This document shows, one piece after another, positions 26,596 through 36,000 of a DNA stretch of 38,473 bases (positions are counted from its first letter, which is position 1; every line of letters starts with the position of its first letter). The stretch is from Paratrimastix pyriformis (taxonomy: Eukaryota; Preaxostyla; Paratrimastigidae). The translations under genes and the position numbers were made by a program. A model generated the notes under the pieces. The model was not told where the DNA came from and made no database searches. It saw nothing but the letters and a program-made list of their open reading frames with translations. Location of the stretch: assembly GCA_027972325.1 (NCBI GenBank), contig JAPMOS010000260.1, positions 1 through 38,473 of the forward strand, read 5' to 3'.

Positions 26596-27852
26596 TTACG
26601 AGATTGAGCGCAGGTGGAACTGGCCATTGCTGACCTCACCAATGCGGTTGTAGATGAACAGGACGTGAAGCCGCATCTGCGCCGTGGTTGCGTTCTTCAG
26701 CGTGATGTGCAGGATTGGCTGTGAGCTGCTGGTTGCGGCACGGAAGACGCCCAAGTTAACGTCGTGCTCCCAGGTTTCCTCGTACGGGAATGAGAGCGTG
26801 TAGACGCGCTTAGGCTGTCGCTCGTAGCCCATTCCGAGGTTGGCGTTCATGTTGACGTAGTCGCCATATTCAGTGGGGTCGGTTTCGAGGTTGGGGATAT
26901 CGCGGCCGTTCGCAGTGAGGTACCATGACTGCACTTCCGCACGGTTGGCTTCGGTGTAGGGGTCGTACGCAGTGCCGTTGCCGTAATCGGGAGTGATCAT
27001 GAACATGATGCCGCTGAGCACGCTATCCACCGTCAAGGGCTCCGAGATCACAGTGGTCCCCGTTGGAATGATCTTGTCCCAGCTGCTGAACGTTTCGAGG
27101 AACATACGCTGTGGGTTGTTGACGGCTTGGAGCTCATCGAGTTGCTTTTCGGGGAAGCGTGGATGCACGGCATAGATAGTTGTGCTGCCGAATGATGGCG
27201 CAGGCGCAGTTGATACCGTGCCGCCACCTGCATTGATCACGCGAGAGTATGGGGCGTAGTCGATTTGATATTGCGGCTTCCCGTTGAGGTGGTTAGCGAT
27301 GAGGAAGTTTTCCACGCGATAGAATGGCGCTACGTGGTAGAGGGGAATGTTAAGCTGCGTCGCTGCAGTGAGCGCACTTTGGAGGTCTGCACCTGCCGTA
27401 CCAATCTTCCACATCTCAAATATCTTGCTGCGCTCTTGAGGGGTCGCGCGGCATCCAATCATGTACATCCCGAGAGCAGAGACATCAGCCAGCTGCTCGC
27501 CGTTCGTGAGAAACTGGACGCGTTGGAGGAGTGAGAGAGCATAACCGTTGTTGTAGGCAGGGTTGGTGCCGCCGGTTACCGTGACTGCGTTGAGTGTGGT
27601 GTTGATGACGTCGTTGGTGGTAGCAATCACGGAGGTGGGCGATTCGACGCTGTATACCGTGTTTTGCGCGCTATAGGTCGCGGGGTTGCTGGACGACAGA
27701 TTCTGACGATGCGGCCACTTGGGCTGGAGGACGAGCAGCTTGCTGAAGGGAGCGCAAATGTTCTCCCACGAAGCGTTGTTGCCTACGATCCGGTCAAGGG
27801 CATTATCCCTGTCCTTCACGTCGTTGCGAAGCGAGTTGAGTACGTCACCCAT
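26596..27852 (-). CDS. Probable major capsid protein (double jelly-roll type)
   Basis: The protein has about 418 residues from the ATG at 27,852; the frame is open 15 codons further up, but MGDVLNSLRND follows a TTTCTTTGCCGCG leader like those of neighbouring genes. The chain is rich in beta-type stretches, Asn, Thr and Tyr, with segments such as LLQRVQFLTNGEQLADVS and IPLYHVAPFYRVENFL that resemble PLV capsid proteins as I know them. Size, lack of membrane spans, and position beside an A32-like ATPase and an L1R-like protein support the call. The double jelly-roll fold cannot be seen directly in sequence. It is the first gene of a leftward-reading capsid cluster. Confidence 0.6.
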   Translation of the reverse strand: MGDVLNSLRNDVKDRDNALDRIVGNNASWENICAPFSKLLVLQPKWPHRQNLSSSNPATYSAQNTVYSVESPTSVIATTNDVINTTLNAVTVTGGTNPAYNNGYALSLLQRVQFLTNGEQLADVSALGMYMIGCRATPQERSKIFEMWKIGTAGADLQSALTAATQLNIPLYHVAPFYRVENFLIANHLNGKPQYQIDYAPYSRVINAGGGTVSTAPAPSFGSTTIYAVHPRFPEKQLDELQAVNNPQRMFLETFSSWDKIIPTGTTVISEPLTVDSVLSGIMFMITPDYGNGTAYDPYTEANRAEVQSWYLTANGRDIPNLETDPTEYGDYVNMNANLGMGYERQPKRVYTLSFPYEETWEHDVNLGVFRAATSSSQPILHITLKNATTAQMRLHVLFIYNRIGEVSNGQFHLRSIS

Positions 27853-27917
27853 TCTGAGAGTTGTTTTCACGCGGCAAAGAAATTGCGCATGCGGCATCAG
27901 CCAAAACTTCCGCCTTT

Positions 27918-28307
27918 TTACAGACAGTGATCAAGCACGAAGGAGTTGTCGTTCTCCACACCGGAATATGTTTCGAAGACGAGGCAGATGGAGTGGATTG
28001 GATCCGTTGTCGGTTGATGGGTCACGGGATCGAGCACCCGAACATGCGCTCGGGCAACTGGCGAGAGATAGTAACCCAGATACCAATTCTCATCATCCGC
28101 ACCAGCCTTTCTGTAGATATCCATTGTCCGCGCTCGATTGAGTTGGAAATCGATCTCAAGAATGTAGTAGCCGTGGCTGGAGTCGGCGTCAATGAAGGAA
28201 CGGCTGAGTGTGCGGTGCTGTCGCATGGCTCCCTCAGCGAGCGCGATGTCGAACTCACTACCGGTCGCTGTGATTGCTTGCTGCTTGTAGTTTGCGTCGC
28301 TGAACAT
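27918..28307 (-). CDS. Hypothetical protein, 129 residues, possible minor virion protein
   Basis: I do not recognise this protein. It is beta-rich with many aromatic residues (GYYILEIDFQL, NWYLGYYLSPVARAHVRVL). The ATG at 28,307 follows a strong T6 run (positions 28,319-28,324 on the other strand) with GCTGAGGCAAA between, the family start context. Its place directly upstream of the probable major capsid gene is where minor capsid or penton genes often sit in PLVs, but it is shorter than usual penton proteins. Minor virion protein is inference only. Confidence 0.5.
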   Translation of the reverse strand: MFSDANYKQQAITATGSEFDIALAEGAMRQHRTLSRSFIDADSSHGYYILEIDFQLNRARTMDIYRKAGADDENWYLGYYLSPVARAHVRVLDPVTHQPTTDPIHSICLVFETYSGVENDNSFVLDHCL

Positions 28308-28344
28308 TTTGCCTCAGCAAAAAATCGTCACCGTCGCCCCCTCC

Positions 28345-28683
28345 TTATCGTTTCTTGACCATTGTGTAGCCGACGAGAACGACGACGCCGAGGCCTGCCG
28401 CCGCGATGAGTGGCCCAGTTAGCGATTTGAAGATGGCCGCCAGATCGAAACCTGTTGTGTCTTGCTTTGCTTTCTCATCTCCCTTCGTTGCTTGGTCGCC
28501 GATTATATCACGGAAACGTTCCTCCAGAGCGTGCGTGAGGTCCTCGTTGTAGCCCTTGTTGCCGATTGCTATGGTCCGAATATCGATGGTACCCACATCA
28601 TGGAAGGCCACCACATTCTTCTGTGTGACGTCGCGGCGGACGGATGTGATGATGTTGTCGACGTCCTTGATGCTCACCTGCAT
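28345..28683 (-). CDS. L1R/F9L-like membrane protein, C-terminal part (fossil, looks broken)
   Basis: This frame ends in a single membrane span (LIAAAGLGVVVLVGYTMV) followed by KKR, the layout of the C-terminus in the poxvirus L1/F9 family of virion membrane proteins. The rest is helical and charged. It adjoins the frame 28,674-29,009, whose N-terminus carries the family's myristoylation signature. In poxviruses L1 and F9 belong to the entry/fusion machinery. The gene as a whole looks broken, with about one break. It lies between the 129-residue gene and the divergent 175-residue gene. Confidence 0.5.
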   Translation of the reverse strand: MQVSIKDVDNIITSVRRDVTQKNVVAFHDVGTIDIRTIAIGNKGYNEDLTHALEERFRDIIGDQATKGDEKAKQDTTGFDLAAIFKSLTGPLIAAAGLGVVVLVGYTMVKKR

Positions 28684-29009
28684 CTTGAGCCGGTTGATGA
28701 AGGACTGGTTGCCGGAGCTGAGGGCGCCGATGCCGCTCGTCCGCTGCGCAGCTTCGAGAAGGTCCTTGACGTCTTGTGAGAGATGGAGGCGGTCTGCTTC
28801 CTGTTGGCAAAGGTCGAGTGAAGTGGTGATGGTGAGATCGTTTTGAGCTGCATGGAATCGATACGCACAGAATCTACGTGATAGATGACGAGTTGGTTGA
28901 GCTGCGCGGTCTGTTCGCTGATGAGGCGCTGCAGATTCGTGTACTGTTCCTTGGACATGTTCTGCTCCAGGGTGTTTTGCACCTGCTGATACGAGACTGA
29001 TGCACCCAT
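28674..29009 (-). CDS. L1R/F9L-like myristoylated membrane protein, N-terminal part (fossil, looks broken)
   Basis: The start chosen is the ATG at 29,009, after GTTTTCGCACAGCCGAA. It gives MGASVSYQQVQNTLEQNM, an N-myristoylation site (Met-Gly with Ser at position 4 or 6) followed by a helical stretch, very like the MGAAASIQ start of poxvirus L1. The following residues are helical and Gln/Leu-rich, while the last part of the frame reads unlike the family. The adjoining frame 28,345-28,683 has the membrane span expected at the other end of such a protein. The gene looks broken, with about one break. Confidence 0.5.
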   Translation of the reverse strand: MGASVSYQQVQNTLEQNMSKEQYTNLQRLISEQTAQLNQLVIYHVDSVRIDSMQLKTISPSPLHSTFANRKQTASISHKTSRTFSKLRSGRAASAPSAPATSPSSTGSRCR

Positions 29010-29087
29010 TTCGGCTGTGCGAAAACGTTTCAATTTGGGTGAGAAGTAAGCTGCGATCTTTTATGGTGCAGTAAACACAAGAGCCAC

Positions 29088-29615
29088 ATGACTCAAATCA
29101 CAAACGCTGCCGTTGTCGGAACGGGCACCGGTGTTGGTGTCTATCTCGTCTCAAAGTATGTCCAGCGAATTCTGCCTAATTCGCAAGCTGCCCTGTGGAC
29201 AGGTTTAGCCGCGGGGTCAGCTTATCTTCTTACTGACCGTTATCTGCGCACTCACATACCTACTCCAATCTCGGGGGGCGGCACAAGCCCATCAGGCGGT
29301 GGATCAATGTCTCTCGGCACGCCATTCAACCTCAAAGTCACAGCCTACAACGATATGAAACAGCAGTTCTACTTTTACCGCGAGGCTGGCGATGCTTCCG
29401 CGTTAATCTCGAAGCTGGCTTCTCGCGCATTCACCGCCAAGTTTATCTACAACGGGAAGACGTATGCAATTGTTCGGAGTGATGGCGCGTTTGGCACCGG
29501 ACCCACTTCAGTGTATCGCCTCGGCGTGCGGGATCAGAACGGACACGACGCCAGTCTGTTCGACATTTTCGGTGCGAATTACGAAGGCCGGTCGTTTACG
29601 GTCTACGTGCTGTAA
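29088..29615 (+). CDS. Membrane protein with C-terminal globular domain, 175 residues
   Basis: I do not recognise this protein. Two hydrophobic segments lie at about residues 6-26 (AAVVGTGTGVGVYLVSKYV) and 34-50 (AALWTGLAAGSAYLL). A Gly/Ser linker (GGGTSPSGGGS) at about 64-74 leads to a beta-rich C-terminal domain of about 100 residues. It is divergent from the L1R-like gene, with 78 nt between the starts. The ATG at 29,088 follows a CTTTTATGG stretch. A virion inner-membrane protein is plausible. Confidence 0.55.
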   Translation: MTQITNAAVVGTGTGVGVYLVSKYVQRILPNSQAALWTGLAAGSAYLLTDRYLRTHIPTPISGGGTSPSGGGSMSLGTPFNLKVTAYNDMKQQFYFYREAGDASALISKLASRAFTAKFIYNGKTYAIVRSDGAFGTGPTSVYRLGVRDQNGHDASLFDIFGANYEGRSFTVYVL

Positions 29616-29683
29616 AGTTACCGCTTTTTCCACAACCCCGATCGCTCTGTTTTTTGTTTGAGCCAAAAGCAGGTCGCATCAAC

Positions 29684-29875
29684 ATGTCGTCGACTCACAA
29701 CGATATCAGCACTCCCGCAGTAATTGGTGCCGGCACGGCCGGACTCGTCTGGACCGCGAACAAATTCGTTCTCGGCCGCCCCACGAACGCAACGGATCTC
29801 TTTATCGCCGGGATCATGGCCGGCGGACTCGCATTCATGGCCCCTACGATCGTCAACAAGCTTGGTCTAAACTAA
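29684..29875 (+). CDS. Small double-span membrane protein, 63 residues
   Basis: The ATG at 29,684 follows a T6 run at 29,650-29,655. The protein has two hydrophobic segments, at about residues 12-30 (AVIGAGTAGLVWTANKFVL) and 37-56 (LFIAGIMAGGLAFMAP). The first resembles the first span of the preceding 175-residue protein (VVGTGTGVGVYLVSKYV), so the two may be related. Its end overlaps the convergent ATPase gene by 9 bases. Function unknown; a virion membrane protein is likely. Confidence 0.5.
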   Translation: MSSTHNDISTPAVIGAGTAGLVWTANKFVLGRPTNATDLFIAGIMAGGLAFMAPTIVNKLGLN

Positions 29876-30619
29876 GGTCGTCATCGGACTCGTTTTTGCT
29901 GGTGCCTTAAACACGGTATACGCGGTGCGTTCGGCCCGCTTGTTCACGATGATACACTTGTGGTCTCCCGTGTAGTTGCTGATGAGATATTGAACACTTG
30001 GCTTCCAATGCGCCCAGGCAAAGCACCCGGCCGCGAAATAGTCGAGTGCGGTTTTGGATTCATGCTTGAACAGGATGTGGTAGTCCACCGTCTCTCGCAT
30101 CACCTTGTTCACCTCGTTGACGTATTGCGTTGTGAGGATCAGGCTCATGTTGAGGTGACGATAATTCGTGGAGAGAGACTTCAACGCCCCCAGATGGTGC
30201 TGTTCCCCACCTGGCGAGATAATATCATCGCAGATAATGAGCGTGCGCGGAAGGATGCGCTCGACAGGAACCCTGCTTCCAATATACTTGGCGACGTTTG
30301 TGTTTGCGGTCTCGATCATGTGTTTGAGAAGGTTTCGTGAGGCAGGTGAGTCAAACCCCGGCATCACGTGGTGGCGATCAATTCCAACTTCGTCATAGTA
30401 TCCTATCGCGTCACTGGAGATGCTGAAAACATATACAAGGTCATAACGGCTAGCGATCGTGCTCAAGAGCCAACGGAGGAGATAACTTTTCCCACTTCGC
30501 GGGCTTCCGTAGATCAGACAAGTGAAGGGCTCGCTTGTGAGCGCGTCCCAGTCAAAGTCCTGGTTCCTATCAAGAAACTCGGCTTCGTCAGCAGCAATCC
30601 TCGGAGTCAGTTGACTCAT
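29867..30619 (-). CDS. A32-like genome-packaging ATPase (FtsK-HerA superfamily)
   Basis: The protein has 250 residues. Walker A is GSPRSGKS at 38-45 and Walker B is RTLIICDD with D131/D132. Downstream lies NYRHLNMSLILTTQYVNEV, the typical sensor region of A32-like packaging ATPases (Asn/Arg and the final Gln), followed by MRETVDYHILF. Size and motif order match the packaging ATPases of PLVs, virophages and NCLDVs, which pump DNA into preformed capsids. The start at 30,619 follows GATTTCTTTACGGGCCTAA, a variant of the family start context. It is divergent from the zinc-finger gene and overlaps the small membrane-protein gene at its 3' end. The motifs look intact. Confidence 0.9.
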   Translation of the reverse strand: MSQLTPRIAADEAEFLDRNQDFDWDALTSEPFTCLIYGSPRSGKSYLLRWLLSTIASRYDLVYVFSISSDAIGYYDEVGIDRHHVMPGFDSPASRNLLKHMIETANTNVAKYIGSRVPVERILPRTLIICDDIISPGGEQHHLGALKSLSTNYRHLNMSLILTTQYVNEVNKVMRETVDYHILFKHESKTALDYFAAGCFAWAHWKPSVQYLISNYTGDHKCIIVNKRAERTAYTVFKAPAKTSPMTTLV

Positions 30620-30687
30620 TTAGGCCCGTAAAGAAATCGCAACATTTTCTGACCCCCGCAGACGAGAGCTTTTGTTCCTCGTATAAA

Positions 30688-31068
30688 ATGGCCTTCCAGT
30701 GCCCAAAGTGCGACAAGACATACAAGTCACAAGGATCTCTGAGTCGCCATATGAACACGAAGCACGAAGATCCGCCTGTGCCGCTTGCTGAAGAAAAAGA
30801 GACTGTTGGTGAGAAGAAGGAACAAGACGATGCCGCCCCAGACTGTCCAGATGATGATATTCCAGAAGACTTTGATGATGCTGCACCAGAAGACGGTGAT
30901 GGCAACGAAGATGACGAGTTCTTCAGGCAGGTGAGGGAATCCGTTGCCGACGAAATGTCGCATCCGCCCGATATTGATGAGCCCACCAAATCCAAGCGCC
31001 AAAAAGCGGCAGCGACGCCCCTTGATGCTCCCCACCAGCTGCATCCGTACCGATCGTGGAAAAATTGA
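30688..31068 (+). CDS. C2H2 zinc-finger protein with acidic stretch (fossil, looks broken)
   Basis: Residues 5-26 are a classical C2H2 finger (CPKCDKTYKSQGSLSRHMNTKH), followed by a long Asp/Glu-rich stretch at about 34-85 and a basic patch (TKSKRQK). The ATG at 30,688 follows CTTTTGTTCCTCGTATAAA. Coding-like sequence continues past this frame toward 31,695 in other frames, so the gene looks broken, with about two breaks. The finger suggests DNA binding; the acidic part could bind basic proteins or activate transcription. Possible roles are late gene regulation or virion DNA binding. Confidence 0.55.
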   Translation: MAFQCPKCDKTYKSQGSLSRHMNTKHEDPPVPLAEEKETVGEKKEQDDAAPDCPDDDIPEDFDDAAPEDGDGNEDDEFFRQVRESVADEMSHPPDIDEPTKSKRQKAAATPLDAPHQLHPYRSWKN

Positions 31069-31278
31069 AGCGAAGAGGTATGCTGACGACGTCGTAACAT
31101 CCGACGTTGCGGGGTCAAGCCATCCGCAGGCCATAGCTTCCATGCGGGAGCGCGCGGCAAAAGAGCACCTCGTCGCTGGTCTCGCTAAGAAACTAGGTGT
31201 GAAGGATATCTTGGAGGCGGACCTGCGGGCCTTTCCGACGAAGAACTCGAGAGCTATCACTCGGACCTACGGGGGAAA

Positions 31279-31695
31279 GTGGACCAGAAACTTGTTGATG
31301 CATTGACCCACTCAGACGTGATGACGGACACATACATTGCGGGGGTGAGTGGATTGGCCATCGCAGGTGGCCGTCTTATGAAGCGCGACACCACTCCCGT
31401 GAAAGCCCAACTCGATGCGAACAAGCCCGCCATTTCTGATGCGATCAAGGACTGGATGCGTGAGAACCCGGAGTTTGCATCAAATCTTACCCCAGCAACC
31501 CGCCTTCTTGCCGTGACGATGGTATCTGTTGTCGCAGGTGTGATGCAGTCTGCCCCTCTGGACGGCTCTAAAAAAGGTGGCTCACCGGACTCCTCCCAAG
31601 CGACATCGTCTTCATCTTCAACTGCACCCTCCGCGCCGTCGTCATCTACAGACGCGTCAGATCCCTTTGCCAAAGTGCCGTTCGTGCACCATTAA
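31279..31695 (+). CDS. Hypothetical protein with hydrophobic segment and Ser-rich tail (fossil piece)
   Basis: The frame has 138 residues: a helical N-terminal half, a hydrophobic segment at about 76-93 (ATRLLAVTMVSVVAGVMQ) and a Ser/Thr/Pro-rich tail. It lies directly after the zinc-finger frame, and both seem to belong to one broken gene region. It ends 39 bases before the next gene. No family recognised. Confidence 0.4.
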   Translation: MDQKLVDALTHSDVMTDTYIAGVSGLAIAGGRLMKRDTTPVKAQLDANKPAISDAIKDWMRENPEFASNLTPATRLLAVTMVSVVAGVMQSAPLDGSKKGGSPDSSQATSSSSSTAPSAPSSSTDASDPFAKVPFVHH

Positions 31696-31734
31696 ACATG
31701 CTTCGCAGCTGTAAAGCTTTTTTATGCTGCCGAA

Positions 31735-32994
31735 ATGGACAGGCCTATCGCCGAAGACTTCAACGAAGAGTGGAGCAAACAGATCCGTGAGCATGGCTGG
31801 GATTGGATGACCGCAGAAGAGAAGCTTGGCCACCGCATCTCACTCAACTTATATCGTCAACTCGCGACAGGGAAGCGTGACTCCATGACGAATCCCGAAG
31901 CTGTTGCCGTTCTCGCGATGATGGAGACGTCTTTTCGTGAATACACTAGGGCTATGGCTGAGTATCGCGAGGCGCAAGCGCAGTGGTCCGCCAACGAGGC
32001 CCATCTCAACGAAGGAATTGAGAGCTTTCAGTACGCGTTCAGTCGCAACAAGGCAGTCGAAGTACCGAAGGGTGCGGATCGCACGCTTGAGCGTTACAAC
32101 CGCTACAATGAGTTGGAGTTCCTGATGTACGGCACGCAGCCTTCCCGTATCGGATCACGTTTCTGGACCACGGTGGACGTCAATGCGTGGTTCATGACGT
32201 TTTATCAGTACCCCAACAACGCTGCGATCGTACGCTTCTACAGCGAGCTGGCCGCTCACCAATCGCCTCCCGTCAAGCCGGAACCCATCAGCTTCGGTAA
32301 CGTCTTCTTCAACACGCAAACGATCGATGTGAGCATTGTGGGAAACGGTTCTGTGAGTATAGGCACGATGCAGCTAATCAACGCCAGCGATTCCATGTTC
32401 CAAGTTCAGACGCTCGCCACTATGACGGCACAAGAGCGTGCAGTGGCCAGTGAGACCGCACGATACTACACAGCGCTACGTCACATTGCGGAAGTGCAGA
32501 ATGATCATCGCATGTCGCTCCAGGCTGAGGCCAAGACGATTGCTCAACGGACGGCGGAGCTGCGTCAGATGAAAGCAACCTACTCGCTGCTGTCTGATTT
32601 GGGTTCTGTTGAAAAGCGCTACCGCATGACGCTTCCCGAGTATGGCCGCGAGATCAAGTTCATCTCGGAGACGGAGGCATCGCAGCGTGATCTGGAGCGC
32701 ATTATGTTGCATCTACATGAGAGCATCGCATACGACAGCTCGCAGCTGACTGAGAGCGTCAAGGCATTCGAGACGCGCAAGACGCAGTTTGACCAGATGA
32801 TTAACTCGCAACTCACAACCGAAAACACGTACCATTACGAAGCGCTGCGACGTATCTCAAGCGAACCCACTCCGGCACCTGCTCCCGTACCTGTTATCAC
32901 GCCTGTCGTCGACCCACCTGCGCCAGGGCACACTTTCAACAAGCCTCTCATCGCTTCAGTAGCCACCGTACTCGGCTTGCTGATGATCGCGTAA
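31735..32994 (+). CDS. Coiled-coil protein with C-terminal membrane anchor, 419 residues
   Basis: I do not recognise this protein. The ATG at 31,735 follows a T6 run at 31,718-31,723. The chain is helical with two long coiled-coil parts (about 50-110 and 240-370), and a beta-type stretch at about 195-215 (TIDVSIVGNGSVSIGTMQL). A Pro-rich linker (PAPAPVPVITPVVDPPAP) leads to a C-terminal hydrophobic segment (LIASVATVLGLLMIA), so it is probably tail-anchored. It lies 44 nt before the fibre gene on the same strand, and could anchor the fibre in a virion membrane or capsid; this is inference from position. Confidence 0.6.
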   Translation: MDRPIAEDFNEEWSKQIREHGWDWMTAEEKLGHRISLNLYRQLATGKRDSMTNPEAVAVLAMMETSFREYTRAMAEYREAQAQWSANEAHLNEGIESFQYAFSRNKAVEVPKGADRTLERYNRYNELEFLMYGTQPSRIGSRFWTTVDVNAWFMTFYQYPNNAAIVRFYSELAAHQSPPVKPEPISFGNVFFNTQTIDVSIVGNGSVSIGTMQLINASDSMFQVQTLATMTAQERAVASETARYYTALRHIAEVQNDHRMSLQAEAKTIAQRTAELRQMKATYSLLSDLGSVEKRYRMTLPEYGREIKFISETEASQRDLERIMLHLHESIAYDSSQLTESVKAFETRKTQFDQMINSQLTTENTYHYEALRRISSEPTPAPAPVPVITPVVDPPAPGHTFNKPLIASVATVLGLLMIA

Positions 32995-33038
32995 ACGGCA
33001 CAGTGTCGCGAAGCCACCTATTTTTTTGTCGTCGCTAA

Positions 33039-36000
33039 ATGGCTGACTCAAGCACTAGTATTCAAGCTGCGCAGCTCGTTCTCTGTCCTGGAGCATCATC
33101 TGCGCAAATCACAACCAGTAGCAACAACCCGGTCAAGTTTCCAACAGGTGCTATCACGTCATCGCTTTCCGTTACTGGAGCGTCCGACTTCGTGGGTGAT
33201 GTTGTGTTTCATGGCAACGTCGCGCTCTCACAAGCACCAACAATGGACCTCAAGCTGCGGCAACTCACTGACGTCTCAATCGCTGCAGACGACACCACTG
33301 ATAAACGGCTGATGCGTTACGACACGGTCTTGGGGAAATGGGTGGCGGATATCACGTACAACGAAGCGGCCTCGTCGGGCACGGTCGTGAAGCGGACGGC
33401 AAACGGGACAATCAACGCGGCGGTGATCAATGCGTCGGGATCGCTTGTTGCGGACACGGTTTCTGAACGTACGGCCGACCATGGCGTGAGTGTGGATGGC
33501 GTGACGATGCGTGATGGGATGGTGAATGCAACAAAACTCGTGACTGCTACCGTGGAGACAGCAACGCCTTCTCTTACTGACCTGAACTTGAACGGCGTTA
33601 CAGTGCGCGGAGGCAACCTCACTGCGCAAACTCTGAGACTCAGCGGGCTTGCTTCGGGAGACGTTTATAGCACGAATGGCGCCATCACTGTTGTGGCTAA
33701 TCGCGATCGCACCGGCTTCGAGTCGTTCGGCAACACGCCAGGTTATGCATTCGACGCGTCTTATCACCTCGCCGTTGAGAGCGGCACAGGATGGGTTGCC
33801 GGGAAGCGTTTCGCGTGGACTCCTGCCGTACTGAACACTGACACGACACTCGGTACTCCCACGCATCTCACAGTTGGAGGTGATGGGGCTCTCGCGGTTA
33901 CGGGTGATGATTCTGATTCGATATGGACGGGCAATGTCGTGCTGCTCACCTTCCTGCACACGGCGGCACGGAGCTACGTGACGAACGACTATCTCACGAC
34001 GGTTGATACGAGCCCTCTCTGCATGACCGCGCTAGATCACGCCGTAGGGACGACGCTCTCACCCGACTTCGCAGCCACGCTAACGGGAACGCAACTCGCG
34101 CTCTCGCCGTATACCCTTTCGTACCGCGGCATCACAATCAAGTCTGCGGCAATCACTAACGTTACCGAGATCCACAACTTTGCGTTCACCGGCGGCGTTT
34201 GGAGTGTCCCACAGATTAGCAGCAGCATCATTGCACGGACGAGCTCAGGCGCGCAAAGCACAAACTACAGCGTACATCTGCTCGGGCTGATGCCCTGCGC
34301 GGCGGGCCCAATCGTCGTAGATATTTTGAGTCCTAACACGTTCACTTCAGCGCCCGAAGCGGCCATCTCCATTGATAACCGGGCGACAAGCATCCAGTTC
34401 GTTGGGTCGCTTGCCATGCTTCACGTCGTGCCGTTCATGTGGGTCATCCTTCAGAATGCGACGAGCGTAGTGGCCTCAACCTATCCAATCCGTCCACCGA
34501 GTGCTCCGACGCGCGAGAAGCTGGTCCTCACGATGAACGATCTCAGCGATTCCATGTTCAGCATCAATGGTGGCATCGGCAAGATATTCCGGCCTGATGC
34601 GACGCGCGCCCTCGTGATTAACTCCATCGCGTCCGAGTCCTACACCACAATGGGCAGCGCCCTCAAGCTCACGTACGGTGGCTACACGACAGGGTTTGTA
34701 TCACGTGCGGCAGATGGAGTACTCAGCATGACCACAGGATCGGCGACGGCAACCAACTCGAGCGTCGTGTTGCGTGATGCGACTGGTGCGAGCGCCTTCA
34801 CCACACTCTCAACCAGCGGCGCGGCGACGATCGGTGGTGTCCTCACTGTTCCCTCAGTTGCGTCGGCGGGAAACCTCAAGTTGCTTCTGAGCGGTTCGAA
34901 CACAACGTGCGGCGTGTATTGGGGTGGCTCCACTGCGGGATCTGGTCTTGATGGTGTGGGCACTCCGCAGTCATGTACTGCACTCGCACTCACTGGCAAC
35001 TGTTTACGTCTCAAGACAGGCACCTCAACGGCCGGAACGGGTCTCATCGTCGAGGATAACAGCGGCGCCGTTAACTTTGCCGTGAACACATCTGGCGCGT
35101 CATACTCCCGTGGGAATCACATCCTTGGTGGGTCGCTCACCGTTGGCGGAACGACCTCCGCGGGCTTGCTGGGTACTGATTCAACGGGTCTTGTCGTTGC
35201 CCGCACTGCTTCAAGCAACTCGGCGATAAATACCTATGCCCTCCGCGCTGGTGACGGATCATGCGGCTTCCATAAAGTTACTGGACCTGTTGGAAGTACG
35301 TTGCGGCTGGTGATGAACGGCACAGATCCAAACTGGGGGATGTATTACTCCGCTGTTGGCGCTACCGCACTGAACACTAACATCTTTGCGCCAGGTTGCA
35401 GTCCGATTGGTTTGACTGGCCCAGCAATCCATCTGAGCACATACAACGCTGACTCGGCGGGGTTCGTTTACGAGTCGACAAGCGGAACATCTGGAACGAC
35501 AGCAGTGCCGCAGTTCGCGGTGAACGCGCTCACCGGCAACACGTACGTGAATGGGACTCTCACCGTCAACGGTTCGGAAGCGCGCATTGCCACTGTCGCG
35601 AACGCGAATGCTCTCACCATGCAGTCCGACCAGAACGTAGTGGTGATCTCGGCCGATGTATCAGGTGCGATATACGCAGCCAACTCAAGCAACCCCAGCA
35701 TCTTCTTACGCGCAGAAGGCGTCGACGTTATCAAGCTCAACAAGACCAAGTTCTACTCTCCTGTCGCACGCCAGACAACGCTGGATACGGATGGCCTGGA
35801 CCTCCGTATCGACAACGACGGTAAGATTGGCCTGCCTGGGTCAGCTGCCAAGTACAAGACCGATATCGTCAACATGGAAGACACGTCCTCGTTATATCGG
35901 CTGCGGCCGGTTAACTTCCGGTATAGGAGCGATCCATCCGGCGCGAAGTGTTATGGTTTGATTGCCGATGAAGCCGTGACCGTGTGTCCCGATCTCGTAC

